A DNA stretch of 38,464 nucleotides. It comes from Bacteroidaceae bacterium. Lineage in GTDB: Bacteria; Bacteroidota; Bacteroidia; Bacteroidales; Bacteroidaceae. Every line of letters begins with the position of its first letter. The first letter of the stretch is position 1. The position numbers and the translations under genes were made by a program. Below the pieces are notes generated by a model. That model was not told the DNA's origin, searched no databases, and saw only the letters and a list, made by a program, of their open reading frames with translations. This document shows, one piece after another, positions 1-9,668 of the stretch. Location of the stretch: NCBI GenBank assembly GCA_017621515.1, contig JAGASY010000086.1, positions 1-38,464 of the forward strand. The letters are read 5' to 3'.

Positions 1-31
1 GCGCTACAATTTTAAAAACTTAGTAGTTTGG

Positions 32-420
32 AGAAAATTCCAGTGCGCTGAAAATAAAATTGCAGTGCGCCATGAAGAAAAAAACTGTGCGCTGGAAATT
101 TGAAAACTTAGTACTTTTTTTCAAAGAACTCTTCAACGGAGATAAATAAATGTAAAAGAACTGTTCCAAAAAGAAACACTATTTCACAATTCGCGGAAGC
201 TTTTGAATATGCGCACAGAATCCCCATTCTTCGAGAAAAGTTCGATGAGTCTCATTTTGGAGCGTTCCAGAGGGCTTGGAATTTTAACATTTAGCAAAAT
301 CAGAAAGATAGAATTTTGGAATAAAACAAGCAATTTGAAATTAATTCAATTCAAACAGCTATCATTTTATCAGAAAATAAATTTGTTAAAAAATATATAT
401 AAAAAATTTTGCTATGGGAA
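32..420 (+). repeat. ~390 bp non-coding repeat, left copy
   Basis: This stretch aligns with the reverse complement of 17129-17516 over almost its whole length, with very few indels and about three quarters to four fifths identity by eye. It begins with copies of a short motif (cagtgcgctg followed by aaat, near 41, 63 and 86), then a small palindrome around 'aaacttagtagttt', then an AT-rich body. Both copies keep an open frame of more than 75 codons (left: 203-436, from TTG). Differences between the copies fall about equally on codon positions 1, 2 and 3, which argues against protein selection. The copy points toward the hydrolase gene that starts at 552. Confidence 0.8.
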
Positions 421-551
421 TGTAGAACTGATATAAAGTCTTCAACTATTCTCGCTTATTTACATAATTTCAACTTATTGATACATTATTACAAAGATTA
501 TTCCGTGATTATGTCTATTTTTACAGGCAAAAATAAAAAAGCGAAACAAAA
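421..551 (+). promoter_or_regulatory. upstream region of the triple hydrolase gene
   Basis: This is AT-rich spacer between the repeat and the hydrolase start. TATTTTTA at 516-523 differs by one base from the Bacteroidetes -7 consensus TAnnTTTG and lies 28 bp before the start codon. The equivalent site before the glycosidase operon, 16966-16973 on the - strand, reads TATTTTTG at a similar distance. No clear -33 TTTG or ribosome binding site is visible. Confidence 0.3.
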
Positions 552-2954
552 ATGAAACAAAAAATCCTGACTTTAGCACTTTTTATAAGTAGCACATTAA
601 GTTTAGTTGCTCAACCTATCAAAACTAAGACCATAGACAAGGGTGGCTCAGGCATGTTCAAAGCAATTGCTGTGAAAGATGCGGCGATGCCCGATTTTGT
701 TATCTATCGTCCCAAAGACTTATTGCATGCCCATGCCCGCTGTGGGGCCTTACCAGTCCTGCTATTTGGCAACGGCGGATGCTCGGACACGAGCGTGGGC
801 TACGAGAAGATGCTCTCAGAAGTGGCATCCCACGGCTATATTGTGGTGGCTATCGGAGAAATGCAAGACTATCTTAATGAACGTCCAACGGGACAGACGG
901 AATCATCGGAACTGATGCACGGTTTGGAACTGATACTACAGTTGAACCGCACGAAAGGTACAGAATATTATCATTTCATCGACACTACACGTATTGCTGC
1001 TGCGGGTCATTCCTGCGGTGGTGCACAAGTGCTCTGTAATGCTGGTGACCCACGGCTGAAGAGCTGCCTCATCCTCAATGCAGGTATGGGTGACATGGAG
1101 ATGGCGGGAGCCAGTAGGACTTCTCTGTTACAATTGCATACACCTATTTTATATATAGTGGGCGGTCCAAGCGATGTGGCATATAGTAATGCTCAGAAAG
1201 ACTACGACCGCATAAGCCATGTGCCTGTTTGCTTGGCCAACCACCCTGCCTCTGGACACGGCGGCACCTACCATGACAAATATGGTGGCGACTATGGGCG
1301 GATTATTCTCGACTGGCTCGACTGGCAGCTGCGCGATAAAAAAGAGAATGCCACCATCTTCCTGAAAGGCGACTTGAAAAACTATCAGGGATGGGAACTG
1401 AAAGCCAAAAATTTCAAACAGCATCCGGGCAAGTTTCTGTCACTGAAGATGCCCTGTCAGTTGTTGAGAGGCATTACGGAGCGCGACTATTCCATCTATC
1501 TACCAGGCAGTTACGAATGCGACTCACTGCGCAGATACCCGGTACTCTATCTAATGCATGGTGGTGGCGGATCGCACACCGACTACGAGCGTTTCCATCA
1601 TCTTTCGCAGATGACAGACAGTTTGATAGACGCTGGTATTATTAAGGATATGGTTATTGTCTGTGCCGAGGGAAATCAAGGAAACATGATGTATTTTAAC
1701 ACCACTGAAGGCAAATCCGGTGCCCCCGACTGGCAGTACGAGGACTATTTCTTCCAAGAACTGATTCCCTACATAGAGAAAACCTATCGCGTCAGGACAG
1801 ACAAGGGTGGACGCTCCATCGCTGGTTTCTCGATGGGTGGTGGAGCAGCTACGGTCTATGGGGTACACCATCCGGAAAAGTTCTCTATGGTTTATGATAT
1901 TTCAGGATACCTGCATCGCCAACCTCTTGATTTTCTGAAAAATGACCCATCGGCAGACTGGCGTCAGGAAGTCATTGCAGACAACGATCCCGTCACGGCT
2001 ATAGAGAACGGCAGTGAAGCGGAAGTGAAAACATGGAAACAGGTGGACTGGAAAATCAGCGTGGGCGACCGAGATTTTACACTTGTCAGCAACATGGACT
2101 TAGCAAAAGCTTTCCGCCAGAAAGACATCCCATTCTCTATGTTTGTTGATGAGGGTGAACATAACGGCAATTGGGTACAGCCAGCCCTTGAGGATGCTAT
2201 CAAACGAGCCAACAAGAACTTTGAGAGTCTTTGGATAGAAAACAAAAACCGACAAATCTATGGCATCATCAGCAAGCCACAATATACAGGGCATAAACAA
2301 CCTGTGGCTATCATTGCCCACGGTTTCAACGGCACTCATGCCTATGGACGTACTTACTTCAAGACTCTGAACGACCTCGGCTACCAATGCTATGCTTTCG
2401 ACTTCCCTTGCGGTTCCGTTAATAGTCGCAGCGACTCAAATACAATGAATATGTCCGTTCTCGATGAACAGAACGATTTGGAGACCATTGTCCATTATTT
2501 CCAGCAGCAACCTGATGTTGACCCCGAAAAAATTGTACTCATCGGTGAAAGTCAAGGGGGATTTGTCTCTGCCATGACAGCTGCTCATATACCACAGAAT
2601 ATAGAAAAACTTATTCTCGTATTTCCTGCCCTTTGCATTCCTGAGAATTGGAATACCCGCTATCCCAAAGTGACGGACATTCCCGATACTACCCGCCTGT
2701 GGAATGTACCGCTGGGACGCCGCTTCTTCATGGAACTGCACGACATTGATGTGTTCAAGACTATCAAAAAATTTCGCAAACCCGTACTCATCATTCAGGG
2801 TGATTCCGATGCTGTAGTGTCAATAGAGGACTCTCGCCGTGCAGTAAAGCTATATAAAAATGCCAGCCTGCACGTCATCCCCGGCGCTGGTCATGGTTTC
2901 AAACCAGAAGAGCAACAGTTATCTCTGGAACAAATCAAAGCGTTCCTGAAATAA
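552..2954 (+). CDS. secreted triple alpha/beta-hydrolase (esterase) fusion
   Basis: The 800-aa protein has a signal peptide (first ~20 residues, ending LVAQ), so it is exported. Three alpha/beta-hydrolase units follow. Unit 1 (about 25-275) resembles PET-hydrolase/dienelactone-hydrolase types, with GHSCGG and Ser154. Unit 2 (about 295-555) resembles the esterase D/CE1 group that includes feruloyl and acetyl-xylan esterases, with GFSMGG, Ser427 and a downstream EGEHNG histidine. Unit 3 (about 560-800) resembles S9/S33 or cinnamoyl-esterase-like hydrolases, with GESQGG Ser667, GDSD Asp753 and GAGHG His781. All three keep their nucleophile motif, so all may be active. Removal of acyl groups from plant polysaccharide is the likely job, but the substrate is inferred. 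The gene stands alone and converges on a broken AraC-type regulator. Confidence 0.8.
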   Translation: MKQKILTLALFISSTLSLVAQPIKTKTIDKGGSGMFKAIAVKDAAMPDFVIYRPKDLLHAHARCGALPVLLFGNGGCSDTSVGYEKMLSEVASHGYIVVAIGEMQDYLNERPTGQTESSELMHGLELILQLNRTKGTEYYHFIDTTRIAAAGHSCGGAQVLCNAGDPRLKSCLILNAGMGDMEMAGASRTSLLQLHTPILYIVGGPSDVAYSNAQKDYDRISHVPVCLANHPASGHGGTYHDKYGGDYGRIILDWLDWQLRDKKENATIFLKGDLKNYQGWELKAKNFKQHPGKFLSLKMPCQLLRGITERDYSIYLPGSYECDSLRRYPVLYLMHGGGGSHTDYERFHHLSQMTDSLIDAGIIKDMVIVCAEGNQGNMMYFNTTEGKSGAPDWQYEDYFFQELIPYIEKTYRVRTDKGGRSIAGFSMGGGAATVYGVHHPEKFSMVYDISGYLHRQPLDFLKNDPSADWRQEVIADNDPVTAIENGSEAEVKTWKQVDWKISVGDRDFTLVSNMDLAKAFRQKDIPFSMFVDEGEHNGNWVQPALEDAIKRANKNFESLWIENKNRQIYGIISKPQYTGHKQPVAIIAHGFNGTHAYGRTYFKTLNDLGYQCYAFDFPCGSVNSRSDSNTMNMSVLDEQNDLETIVHYFQQQPDVDPEKIVLIGESQGGFVSAMTAAHIPQNIEKLILVFPALCIPENWNTRYPKVTDIPDTTRLWNVPLGRRFFMELHDIDVFKTIKKFRKPVLIIQGDSDAVVSIEDSRRAVKLYKNASLHVIPGAGHGFKPEEQQLSLEQIKAFLK

Positions 2955-3021
2955 AAAAACATCACATCTGCCGCCCCAATGGTGGGAATTGTAAGAACTA
3001 CTGAGCCATAAAAAAACGTGG

Positions 3022-3898
3022 TTATGTTTCAGCAGACATGCTACCACAAAACCGTGTGGGCGGCACACCAAACATAGCGCGGAAACAACGACTGAAATAG
3101 CTGACAGAAGAAAAGCCCATAGCATAGCTAATTTCAGTAATGTTCATACGACCTTCGCGCAGCAACTCTGCTGCACAACGCAGACGAATAGTGCGCATAA
3201 ACTCGGTGTGTGTGCCCCATGACTGATTGTATCTTGCGATAGAAAGTCATGCGGCTCATACACATGTCGTTGCTCAGTTGCTCTACAGTGTAGCCCTCAT
3301 CGTTCAGGCGGGTCCCAACCTGAGCGATAGCACATTGAAACCACTCATTCTCTGATACAGAAACAAGCAACTGTTTAGCTATTACTTGCGGAACAGATGC
3401 CTCATTTTGACTGATATCGTTCTTTATCTGTTGCATAAATCGTCTGCGAAACATCAAGATATAGTAGGCAAGTACCGATAGAACAAGCAGAAGCACAGTC
3501 AGAACCCACCATACCCATACAGGCAGATACTCGGCTATCTTGTCACGCATAGGCTGACTCCACCGACATCCCGGTGCAGTTTCCTGTAACTCTATCATGT
3601 AGCTGCCACTACTTTCGCGACTCTGCTGTCGTAGAGTCTTGCGTGCAGGGTCATAAATTCTAACGTATCGGTCGCTCAACAGAACAATTCGCCCTGCGCT
3701 ATCCACCGACATAGCTATTATACCATCGCCATACTCATTAGAGCCGTATTTATCTGTCTTAATCTCACCATCACTGTATCTATACAATTGTCCACCATAA
3801 ATCACCGTTTACGCTGACAACCAAAGCCGTAGGACGTGTAGAAAGTTGCTTGACAAAACGTACAGAATCGGCAGCCTCTTTAGTAAGTGCATTCATAG
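3022..3898 (-). pseudogene. decayed membrane-anchored AraC-type sensor-regulator
   Basis: On the - strand three reading-frame pieces line up as one broken gene. The first (about 3898 to 3790) gives a beta-propeller-like piece ending VVSVNGD. A frameshift near 3800 passes to YGGQLYRYSDG and the body (to about 3210). The body has one membrane segment (VWWVLTVLLLVLSVLAYYIL) followed by the start of an AraC helix-turn-helix (MSRMTFYRKIQSV). A second frameshift near 3205-3218, at a GGGG run, moves the rest of the HTH (EFMRTIRLRCAAELLREG, then ISYAMGFSSVSYFSRCF) to another frame, with the stop at 3022-3024. The 5' end is truncated: intact relatives carry a full periplasmic propeller of several hundred residues. 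There is no histidine kinase between membrane and HTH. It may once have controlled the neighbouring hydrolase. Confidence 0.8.
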
Positions 3899-4001
3899 CC
3901 CATAAAAACGACAAAATGAGGCTGTAAAAGATAAAGATATGCTCAATCGTCACAAGGAAATTTAAAACAATTGGTTCTAATAAAAGAAAAACAAATGAAG
4001 T

Positions 4002-4032
4002 TTTGCATATATACAGAAAAGCTCTACCTTTG
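4002..4032 (+). promoter_or_regulatory. consensus Bacteroidetes promoter upstream of the crp-like gene
   Basis: TTTG at 4002-4005, 19 bases, then TACCTTTG at 4025-4032 match the Bacteroidetes -33/-7 consensus exactly. It points right, toward the Crp/Fnr gene 170 bp away. The rest of 3899-4205 holds no gene; TGACACA (4053-4059) and TGTGTCA (4098-4104) form a possible stem in the leader. Confidence 0.6.
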
Positions 4033-4179
4033 TTGGAAGATGGGGTGTAGATTGACACAATTGATTCGAATATGTATCATATAAAAATCAAAACTGCTGT
4101 GTCAGCCCATTATTTCGTTGGATTATAAGCATAAACTTTTTATTCTTAGCGGATTAGATGTTTTTCAAAAAATATATTG

Positions 4180-4187
4180 TATCTTTG
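4180..4187 (+). promoter_or_regulatory. -7 element close to the crp-like gene
   Basis: TATCTTTG fits TAnnTTTG and lies 18 bp before the start codon at 4206. There is no good TTTG at -33 spacing, so this could be a weaker or activator-dependent second promoter. Confidence 0.45.
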
Positions 4188-4205
4188 CATGTAAATAAAT
4201 AATGT

Positions 4206-4889
4206 ATGGAATTTACGATGTTTGAGAAGCTGCAACAGCTTCCTCTCTTTCAAGGACTTAGTATCAATGAACTTTCTTTTTTGTTGGAAAGAGTAAAACT
4301 CAATTTCAATCAACATGCAGCCAATACTATCATAGCTTCACAAGACGACTGCTGCGATAAGCTTATATACATACTCAACGGAAAGGTGTGCACGGAACAT
4401 CACAATGCAAACAACAAGTTCATTATTACGGAGTATCTTGATGCACCGCATGTCATAGAGCCATATAATATGTTCGGAATGTCACAGCACTACAGCCACA
4501 CTTACCGGTTTGTCACTGAAGGAAGTACGTTTTCAATAGACAAACGTGTTTTCTGCGACATTTTGATGAACATAAACATTATAAAAATGAACATGTTAAA
4601 CATGATATGCTACAAGCTGCAAATGGCAACAAACGACCTAAGAGCCAAAGAGGCTTCCGGCATAGAGGAAAAAATAAAGAGATTCCTGAAAGCTTATATT
4701 ACAAGGCCTACCGGAAAGAAAGTCATCATGGTCAAGATGGAGGATTTTGCAGTCATACTCAATGAGTCGAGGCTGGGTGTCTCTAAAGCCCTTAACATGA
4801 TGGAAAGCAAAGGAATCATCATGCTGAAAAGAAGAGAAATATATATTCCTGAAATAAAATATCTGTTGAATTACAACGTAAACGATTAA
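4206..4889 (+). CDS. Crp/Fnr-family transcriptional regulator
   Basis: The 227-aa protein has the usual length and two-domain layout of the family. Residues ~5-120 form a cyclic-nucleotide-binding-like beta roll (FEKLQQLPLFQGLSINELSF at the start; CDKLIYILNGKV). Residues ~150-220 form a winged helix with DFAVILNESRLGVSKALNMM as the recognition segment. There is no four-cysteine Fe-S cluster as in true Fnr, and the cNMP phosphate-binding Arg/Ser signature is not evident, so the ligand is unknown. Only 16 bp separate it from the M3 peptidase gene, so the two are probably co-transcribed. An ATG four codons downstream (MFEKL) is an alternative start. Confidence 0.85.
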   Translation: MEFTMFEKLQQLPLFQGLSINELSFLLERVKLNFNQHAANTIIASQDDCCDKLIYILNGKVCTEHHNANNKFIITEYLDAPHVIEPYNMFGMSQHYSHTYRFVTEGSTFSIDKRVFCDILMNINIIKMNMLNMICYKLQMATNDLRAKEASGIEEKIKRFLKAYITRPTGKKVIMVKMEDFAVILNESRLGVSKALNMMESKGIIMLKRREIYIPEIKYLLNYNVND

Positions 4890-4905
4890 AACGAAAGGTA
4901 TCAAT

Positions 4906-6975
4906 ATGCACAATAATCCTTTTCTCGCAAAATATAATACCCCATACGAGACTGTTCCATTCGACGAAATAGAGATTACAGACTATGAACCTGCCATACT
5001 GCAAGGAATGGAGGAGGAGAATAAAGAAATTGAAGAAATCGTAAACAACGAAGAGGAGCCGACATTTGAAAATACAATTGAAGCGATTGAAAAATCGGGA
5101 GCGACTCTTGCAAGAGTAACAGAAGTGTTCTTCAATCTTTTGAATGCAGAAACAACGGACGAAATGGATGCCCTCGCACAGAAGTTCTCACCCATGCTTT
5201 CAGAACATTCAAACAATATCTCCTTGAATGAACGTCTGTTCAAAAAGGTTGAGCATGTATATAACTACTATAACCATGTCAACCCGGATGCCAAGGAAAA
5301 GGAACTGAACCAAGAACAACAGACTATATTGGAAAACTGTTATGAGGGATTCATACGCAATGGCGCCAAACTGAATGCAGAGGAAAAAGAACGGTTCAAG
5401 AAGCTTTCTGCCGAACTGGGAGTGCTTGCCCTACAGTTCTCGCAGAACAAGCTGAAGGACACTAACGACTTCGAACTGCACATCACGGACGAAGAAGAGC
5501 TTGAAGGACTCCCTGACAGTCTGATAGACGAGGCACACGAAATTGCTAAAGAGAAGGGAGTTGAAGGCTGGATTATCACATTGCATGCTCCTGTTTACCA
5601 ACCTTTCATGACATACAGTGCCAAACGGGATTTGAGAAAGCAACTGTATATGGCATACAATACGATGTGTACTCACGACAATGAGAACAACAATATGGAC
5701 ATCGTGAGGAGCATTGTGAACAAACATCGTGAGCTGGCACAGCTGCTTGGCTACCGGAATTATGCTGAATTTGTGCTTAAACGCAGAATGGCACAAAACA
5801 CAGAGAATGTATATGCTCTGCTTCATCAGCTGACGGAAGCCTATAAACCTACAGCAAACGAAGAGATAGAAAAGGTGAAGAGTCTGGCGAAAGAAATGAA
5901 CGGAACTGATTTTGAACTGATGCCGTGGGACTTCTCATACTACTCCAACAAACTGAAAGAAAAAGAATACAGCATCAACTCGGAAATGCTACGTCCTTAT
6001 CTTGAACTGGGAAACGTAAAAAAGGGAGTATTCGGTCTTGCCACACGGCTTTACGGAATCACATTCACAAGAAACCCCCATATCCAAGTTTATCATAAAG
6101 ATGTGGAAGCATACGAGGTACATGACAAAGACAACAGGTTCCTTGCCGTGCTCTATTGTGATTTCCATCCTCGAAGCAGCAAGAAATCCGGTGCATGGAT
6201 GACAAGTTTCAAAGAGCAATGGAAAGAGAAAGACGGTCTTGACAGCCGCCCGCACGTATCTGTGACCATGAACCTAACCAAACCGACAGAAAAGAACCCT
6301 TCGCTATTGACATTATCTGAGGTCGAGACATTCTTGCATGAGTTCGGTCATGCGCTTCACGGAATATTTGCCGACACCACATACAGAACGATAAGCGGAA
6401 CCAATGTCTATTGGGATTTTGTTGAATTGCCTTCACAGTTCATGGAGAACTACAGCACGGAGAAGGAGTTTCTGAACACATTTGCCTTCCACTATAAGAC
6501 ACAAGAACCTATACCGGAAGAACTGATAGACCGTATCATCAAAAGCCGGAACTTCAATGTGGCATACTCCTGCTTGCGTCAAGTCAGTTTCGGACTGCTT
6601 GATATGGCATATTATACTAAGGAAGAAGAGCTGAACGAGGACATCATGTCCTTTGAAAAGGAGGCATGGAAAGAGACGCAACTGCTGCCGGCGGTTGACG
6701 GCGCATGTATGAGCGTACAATTCTCACACATAATGGCTGGAGGATATTCCGCAGGATACTACAGCTATAAATGGGCGGAGGTTCTCGATGCCGACGCATT
6801 TTCTCTGTTCAAGCAGCACGGAATATTCGACAAAGCAACAGCACAGAGTTTCAGGGACAATATTCTTTCAAGAGGAGGTACGGAACATCCGATGTCTCTC
6901 TATAAGAAGTTCCGAGGAAAAGAAGCCACAATTGACGCTTTGCTTGAAAGAAACGGAATTAAAAAGATGGCATAA
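4906..6975 (+). CDS. dcp: M3-family peptidyl-dipeptidase (dipeptidyl carboxypeptidase)
   Basis: This 689-aa zinc metallopeptidase of the M3 (thimet/Dcp) family removes C-terminal dipeptides from peptides. The zinc site is HEFGH at 478-482, with the third ligand Glu507 in FVELPSQF. The C-terminal M3 signature continues through GGYSAGYYSYKWAEVLDADAF. Length matches E. coli Dcp (about 680). There is no signal peptide, since the protein starts MHNNPFLAKYNTPYETVPF, so it is probably cytoplasmic and acts in peptide recycling. It is the second gene in the run headed by the Crp-like regulator, with the lipoprotein gene 22 bp downstream. Confidence 0.93.
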   Translation: MHNNPFLAKYNTPYETVPFDEIEITDYEPAILQGMEEENKEIEEIVNNEEEPTFENTIEAIEKSGATLARVTEVFFNLLNAETTDEMDALAQKFSPMLSEHSNNISLNERLFKKVEHVYNYYNHVNPDAKEKELNQEQQTILENCYEGFIRNGAKLNAEEKERFKKLSAELGVLALQFSQNKLKDTNDFELHITDEEELEGLPDSLIDEAHEIAKEKGVEGWIITLHAPVYQPFMTYSAKRDLRKQLYMAYNTMCTHDNENNNMDIVRSIVNKHRELAQLLGYRNYAEFVLKRRMAQNTENVYALLHQLTEAYKPTANEEIEKVKSLAKEMNGTDFELMPWDFSYYSNKLKEKEYSINSEMLRPYLELGNVKKGVFGLATRLYGITFTRNPHIQVYHKDVEAYEVHDKDNRFLAVLYCDFHPRSSKKSGAWMTSFKEQWKEKDGLDSRPHVSVTMNLTKPTEKNPSLLTLSEVETFLHEFGHALHGIFADTTYRTISGTNVYWDFVELPSQFMENYSTEKEFLNTFAFHYKTQEPIPEELIDRIIKSRNFNVAYSCLRQVSFGLLDMAYYTKEEELNEDIMSFEKEAWKETQLLPAVDGACMSVQFSHIMAGGYSAGYYSYKWAEVLDADAFSLFKQHGIFDKATAQSFRDNILSRGGTEHPMSLYKKFRGKEATIDALLERNGIKKMA

Positions 6976-6997
6976 CATTTCAGATACATCCACACAC

Positions 6998-7468
6998 ATG
7001 AACAAAATCATCACATTCTTATCGACCCTGATTATCATATTCGCGTCATCACTCCTCATGACAGGATGCGACAACGAAGACGACATTGACGAGTTATTCA
7101 TTGGGAAGACATGGAAGATAACAGGAGCTACATTCAATGGTGTCAGCATCAATGGTGATGACATTAAGGAACTGTATGCAATTCCCAATACATATAAAAT
7201 AAGTTTTTCCTCCATCACATTCAACGGGACACTGGTATCCGGCAGTTCGTTCAGAGGTACATGGAACGCAGACGGAAAATCCAGAAACCTGACGCTTCAA
7301 ATGCAGCAGCAATCAGGAATAGAGATAAACAGACTGAGTCAACAAATATTCGAGGTCTTGAACAACTCAACCCGATATGGCGGAGACTCAAACATTATGA
7401 TTATCTATAAAGACAATACAAATTTCATACGTCTGAGTTCTGAAAGTTATGACAAAGTATATAATTAG
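6998..7468 (+). CDS. small lipoprotein, lipocalin-like
   Basis: The ATG at 6998 is preferred over longer upstream frames because it begins a clean lipoprotein signal: a hydrophobic stretch, then LMTGC with Cys24 as the lipidated residue. The acidic run after it (DNEDD) resembles the surface-export signal of Bacteroides lipoproteins. The mature part, about 130 aa, begins with an IGKTWKITGA motif, as in lipocalin-like or DUF4847-type lipoproteins, followed by alternating beta-type segments. Function is unknown. It starts 22 bp after dcp, and its end lies 19 bp before the next start. Confidence 0.75.
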   Translation: MNKIITFLSTLIIIFASSLLMTGCDNEDDIDELFIGKTWKITGATFNGVSINGDDIKELYAIPNTYKISFSSITFNGTLVSGSSFRGTWNADGKSRNLTLQMQQQSGIEINRLSQQIFEVLNNSTRYGGDSNIMIIYKDNTNFIRLSSESYDKVYN

Positions 7469-7487
7469 CCAACCCACAAACGACATT

Positions 7488-7919
7488 ATGACAAACGAAG
7501 AAAAACAGCATATACTTGATAAGCGTTACCTGCGCATGGCACGAATCTGGGCAGAGAACTCGTATTGCCAACGCAGACAAGTAGGCGCAATCATTGTCAA
7601 GAACCAAATGATAATATCCGACGGATATAACGGAACACCTGCCGGATTCGAAAACATTTGTGAAGACGAAAACAACGTGACAAAACCATACGTATTGCAT
7701 GCAGAAGCAAATGCAATCACCAAAATAGCGCGTTCCGGAAACTCCAGCGATGGGGCAACCATGTACATCACAGCTTCACCATGCATAGAATGCGCCAAAC
7801 TCATCATCCAATCCGGCATAAAAAGAGTTGTCTATTCTGAAAAATATCGCCTTGAAGACGGAATAGACCTCATCAAACGCGCCGGCATTGAGGTGGACTA
7901 TATCAATCTGAATGAATAA
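7488..7919 (+). CDS. dCMP deaminase family protein
   Basis: The 143-aa zinc-dependent cytidine/deoxycytidylate deaminase fold has the catalytic HAEAN (zinc His plus proton-shuttle Glu) and PCIECAK (two zinc Cys). The N-terminal RMARIWAENSYCQRRQVGAIIV is typical of the dCMP deaminase/ComEB group, which converts dCMP to dUMP for thymidylate synthesis. The start at 7488 (MTNEEKQ) is chosen over 7449, which would overlap the lipoprotein gene. It sits 33 bp ahead of the S41 protease, as part of the same run. Confidence 0.88.
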   Translation: MTNEEKQHILDKRYLRMARIWAENSYCQRRQVGAIIVKNQMIISDGYNGTPAGFENICEDENNVTKPYVLHAEANAITKIARSGNSSDGATMYITASPCIECAKLIIQSGIKRVVYSEKYRLEDGIDLIKRAGIEVDYINLNE

Positions 7920-7952
7920 AAAACATCACTAATAAAAACGACAAAGATAAAT

Positions 7953-9668
7953 ATGAATACCAATCGTTCTTCACGATTTGTTCCTTTGATTATTGCCATC
8001 AGCGTCATAGCAGGTATCATCATAGGCACATTTTTTGCCAATAAGTTTTCAGGCAACAGGCTTAACATAATCAACACATCTTCTAATAAGTTGAATGATT
8101 TGCTACATATCATAGACGACCAGTATGTAGATACGGTCAACATATCCAATATTGTAGAACAAGCAATGCCCAAAATCTTGGCGGAGCTGGACCCGCACTC
8201 TACTTATATTTCAGCCAAAGACGCACAGACTGCAAACGATGACCTCAAAGGAAGCTTCAGCGGAATTGGTGTACAGTTTGTCATTAAAAATGACACCATA
8301 CACGTCACCAATATCATTAAGGGAGGACCTTCCGAAAAAACAGGAATCCTGCCGGGCGACAGAATTATATCTATAGACGGAAAACCATATACGGGAAAAG
8401 AAGTGACGAATGAGGAGACCATGCACAGGCTCAGAGGCAAAAAAGGAACCAGTGTGAAGGTCGGCATCATGCGTCACGGAGAAGACAAAACGCTCAGCTT
8501 CACTATCGAGAGAGGTGACATACCGGTAAAAACAATTGACGCTTCATACATGCTGAACGAAGAACTTGGATATATAAAAATCAAAAAATTCGGCGAAACA
8601 ACATATCCGGAACTGCTTATGGCTCTTGCAGAACTTGAACAAGAGAACTTCAAGGGACTTGTGGTGGATTTACGCGGAAACGGAGGCGGTTATCTGGTCA
8701 GTGCCATACAGATGATAAATGAATTTTTGCCAAAACAACGTCTCATTGTATATACGGAAGGAAGAAAAGTAAAACGTGAAGAATATAAAAGCGACGGAAG
8801 AGGTTCGTATCAGACTCTTCCTATAATAGTACTTACAGATGAGCTGTCTGCAAGTGCCGCCGAAATATTCTCAGGTGCCATACAAGACAATGACAGAGGT
8901 GTCATCATCGGACGACGCACTTTCGGCAAAGGACTTGTACAGCAACCGATAGAGTTCCAAGACGGTTCACTAATCCACCTGACAATCGCCCGTTACTACA
9001 CTCCTTCCGGAAGATGTATTCAAAAACCGTTTGTCAAAGGAGACAAGAAAGAATACGAAATGGATATCATCACACGCTATGAACATGGCGAGTTCTTCAA
9101 CGAAGACAGCATAAGTCAGTCGGGAGATGTTTACAAAACAGGCATCGGACGCAGCGTATATGGCGGTGGCGGTATCATGCCGGACTATTTCGTGGCAGAA
9201 GATACCAGCATGATAACATCTTACTACACAGAAACAGCAAGCAAGGGACTTATTTCGCAATTCTGCTTTGACTATACAGACCAGAACCGCAGCAAACTAC
9301 AAGAATTGTCAGATGCAGACAATATAGTGAAATACCTGCGCTCTCAGCATGTATTGGAGAAATTCATCAAGTTTGCAGACAGCAAAGGAATCAAACGGCG
9401 CAACAACATGATAAAGAAGTCGCAGCACTTGTTTGAACAAGCTATCTACGGTTCTATCATATATAATATTTTGGAAATGAATGACTATATTGAATATATC
9501 AACCGCGATGATGCGACTATCCGCAAGGCGATAGAAATTTACCAGAACGGAGAAACAGTGCCACAGAAACCGGAAACTTCCAATGATTCCTCCAAAACTG
9601 CATACACCACATCGTCTGCAACCACAATATCATGTACCACAACAATGTCATGGACAAGAACGGCATAA
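7953..9668 (+). CDS. S41-family C-terminal processing peptidase (CtpA/Prc-like)
   Basis: The 571-aa periplasmic serine protease is anchored by one N-terminal membrane segment (about residues 9-28). A PDZ domain follows (about 90-175, GIGVQFVIKNDTIHVTNI to PGDRIISIDG). The S41 catalytic domain has the Ser/Lys dyad: Ser301 in ELSASAAEIF and Lys326 in RRTFGKG, 25 residues apart as in E. coli Prc. The family trims C-termini of periplasmic proteins. The last ~25 residues are Ser/Thr-rich and low complexity, and their codons overlap the start of the next gene by 19 bp, which suggests translational coupling. Confidence 0.93.
   Translation: MNTNRSSRFVPLIIAISVIAGIIIGTFFANKFSGNRLNIINTSSNKLNDLLHIIDDQYVDTVNISNIVEQAMPKILAELDPHSTYISAKDAQTANDDLKGSFSGIGVQFVIKNDTIHVTNIIKGGPSEKTGILPGDRIISIDGKPYTGKEVTNEETMHRLRGKKGTSVKVGIMRHGEDKTLSFTIERGDIPVKTIDASYMLNEELGYIKIKKFGETTYPELLMALAELEQENFKGLVVDLRGNGGGYLVSAIQMINEFLPKQRLIVYTEGRKVKREEYKSDGRGSYQTLPIIVLTDELSASAAEIFSGAIQDNDRGVIIGRRTFGKGLVQQPIEFQDGSLIHLTIARYYTPSGRCIQKPFVKGDKKEYEMDIITRYEHGEFFNEDSISQSGDVYKTGIGRSVYGGGGIMPDYFVAEDTSMITSYYTETASKGLISQFCFDYTDQNRSKLQELSDADNIVKYLRSQHVLEKFIKFADSKGIKRRNNMIKKSQHLFEQAIYGSIIYNILEMNDYIEYINRDDATIRKAIEIYQNGETVPQKPETSNDSSKTAYTTSSATTISCTTTMSWTRTA

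Noticed and set aside
203..436. 77-codon frame in the left repeat, similar in translation to one in the right repeat
   Set aside because: Substitutions between the two copies are spread about evenly over the three codon positions and the ends differ, so shared ancestry of non-coding DNA explains the similarity. The start would be TTG.
6788..6997. N-terminal extension of the lipoprotein frame into dcp
   Set aside because: It overlaps the end of dcp, and the lipoprotein signal begins at 6998.
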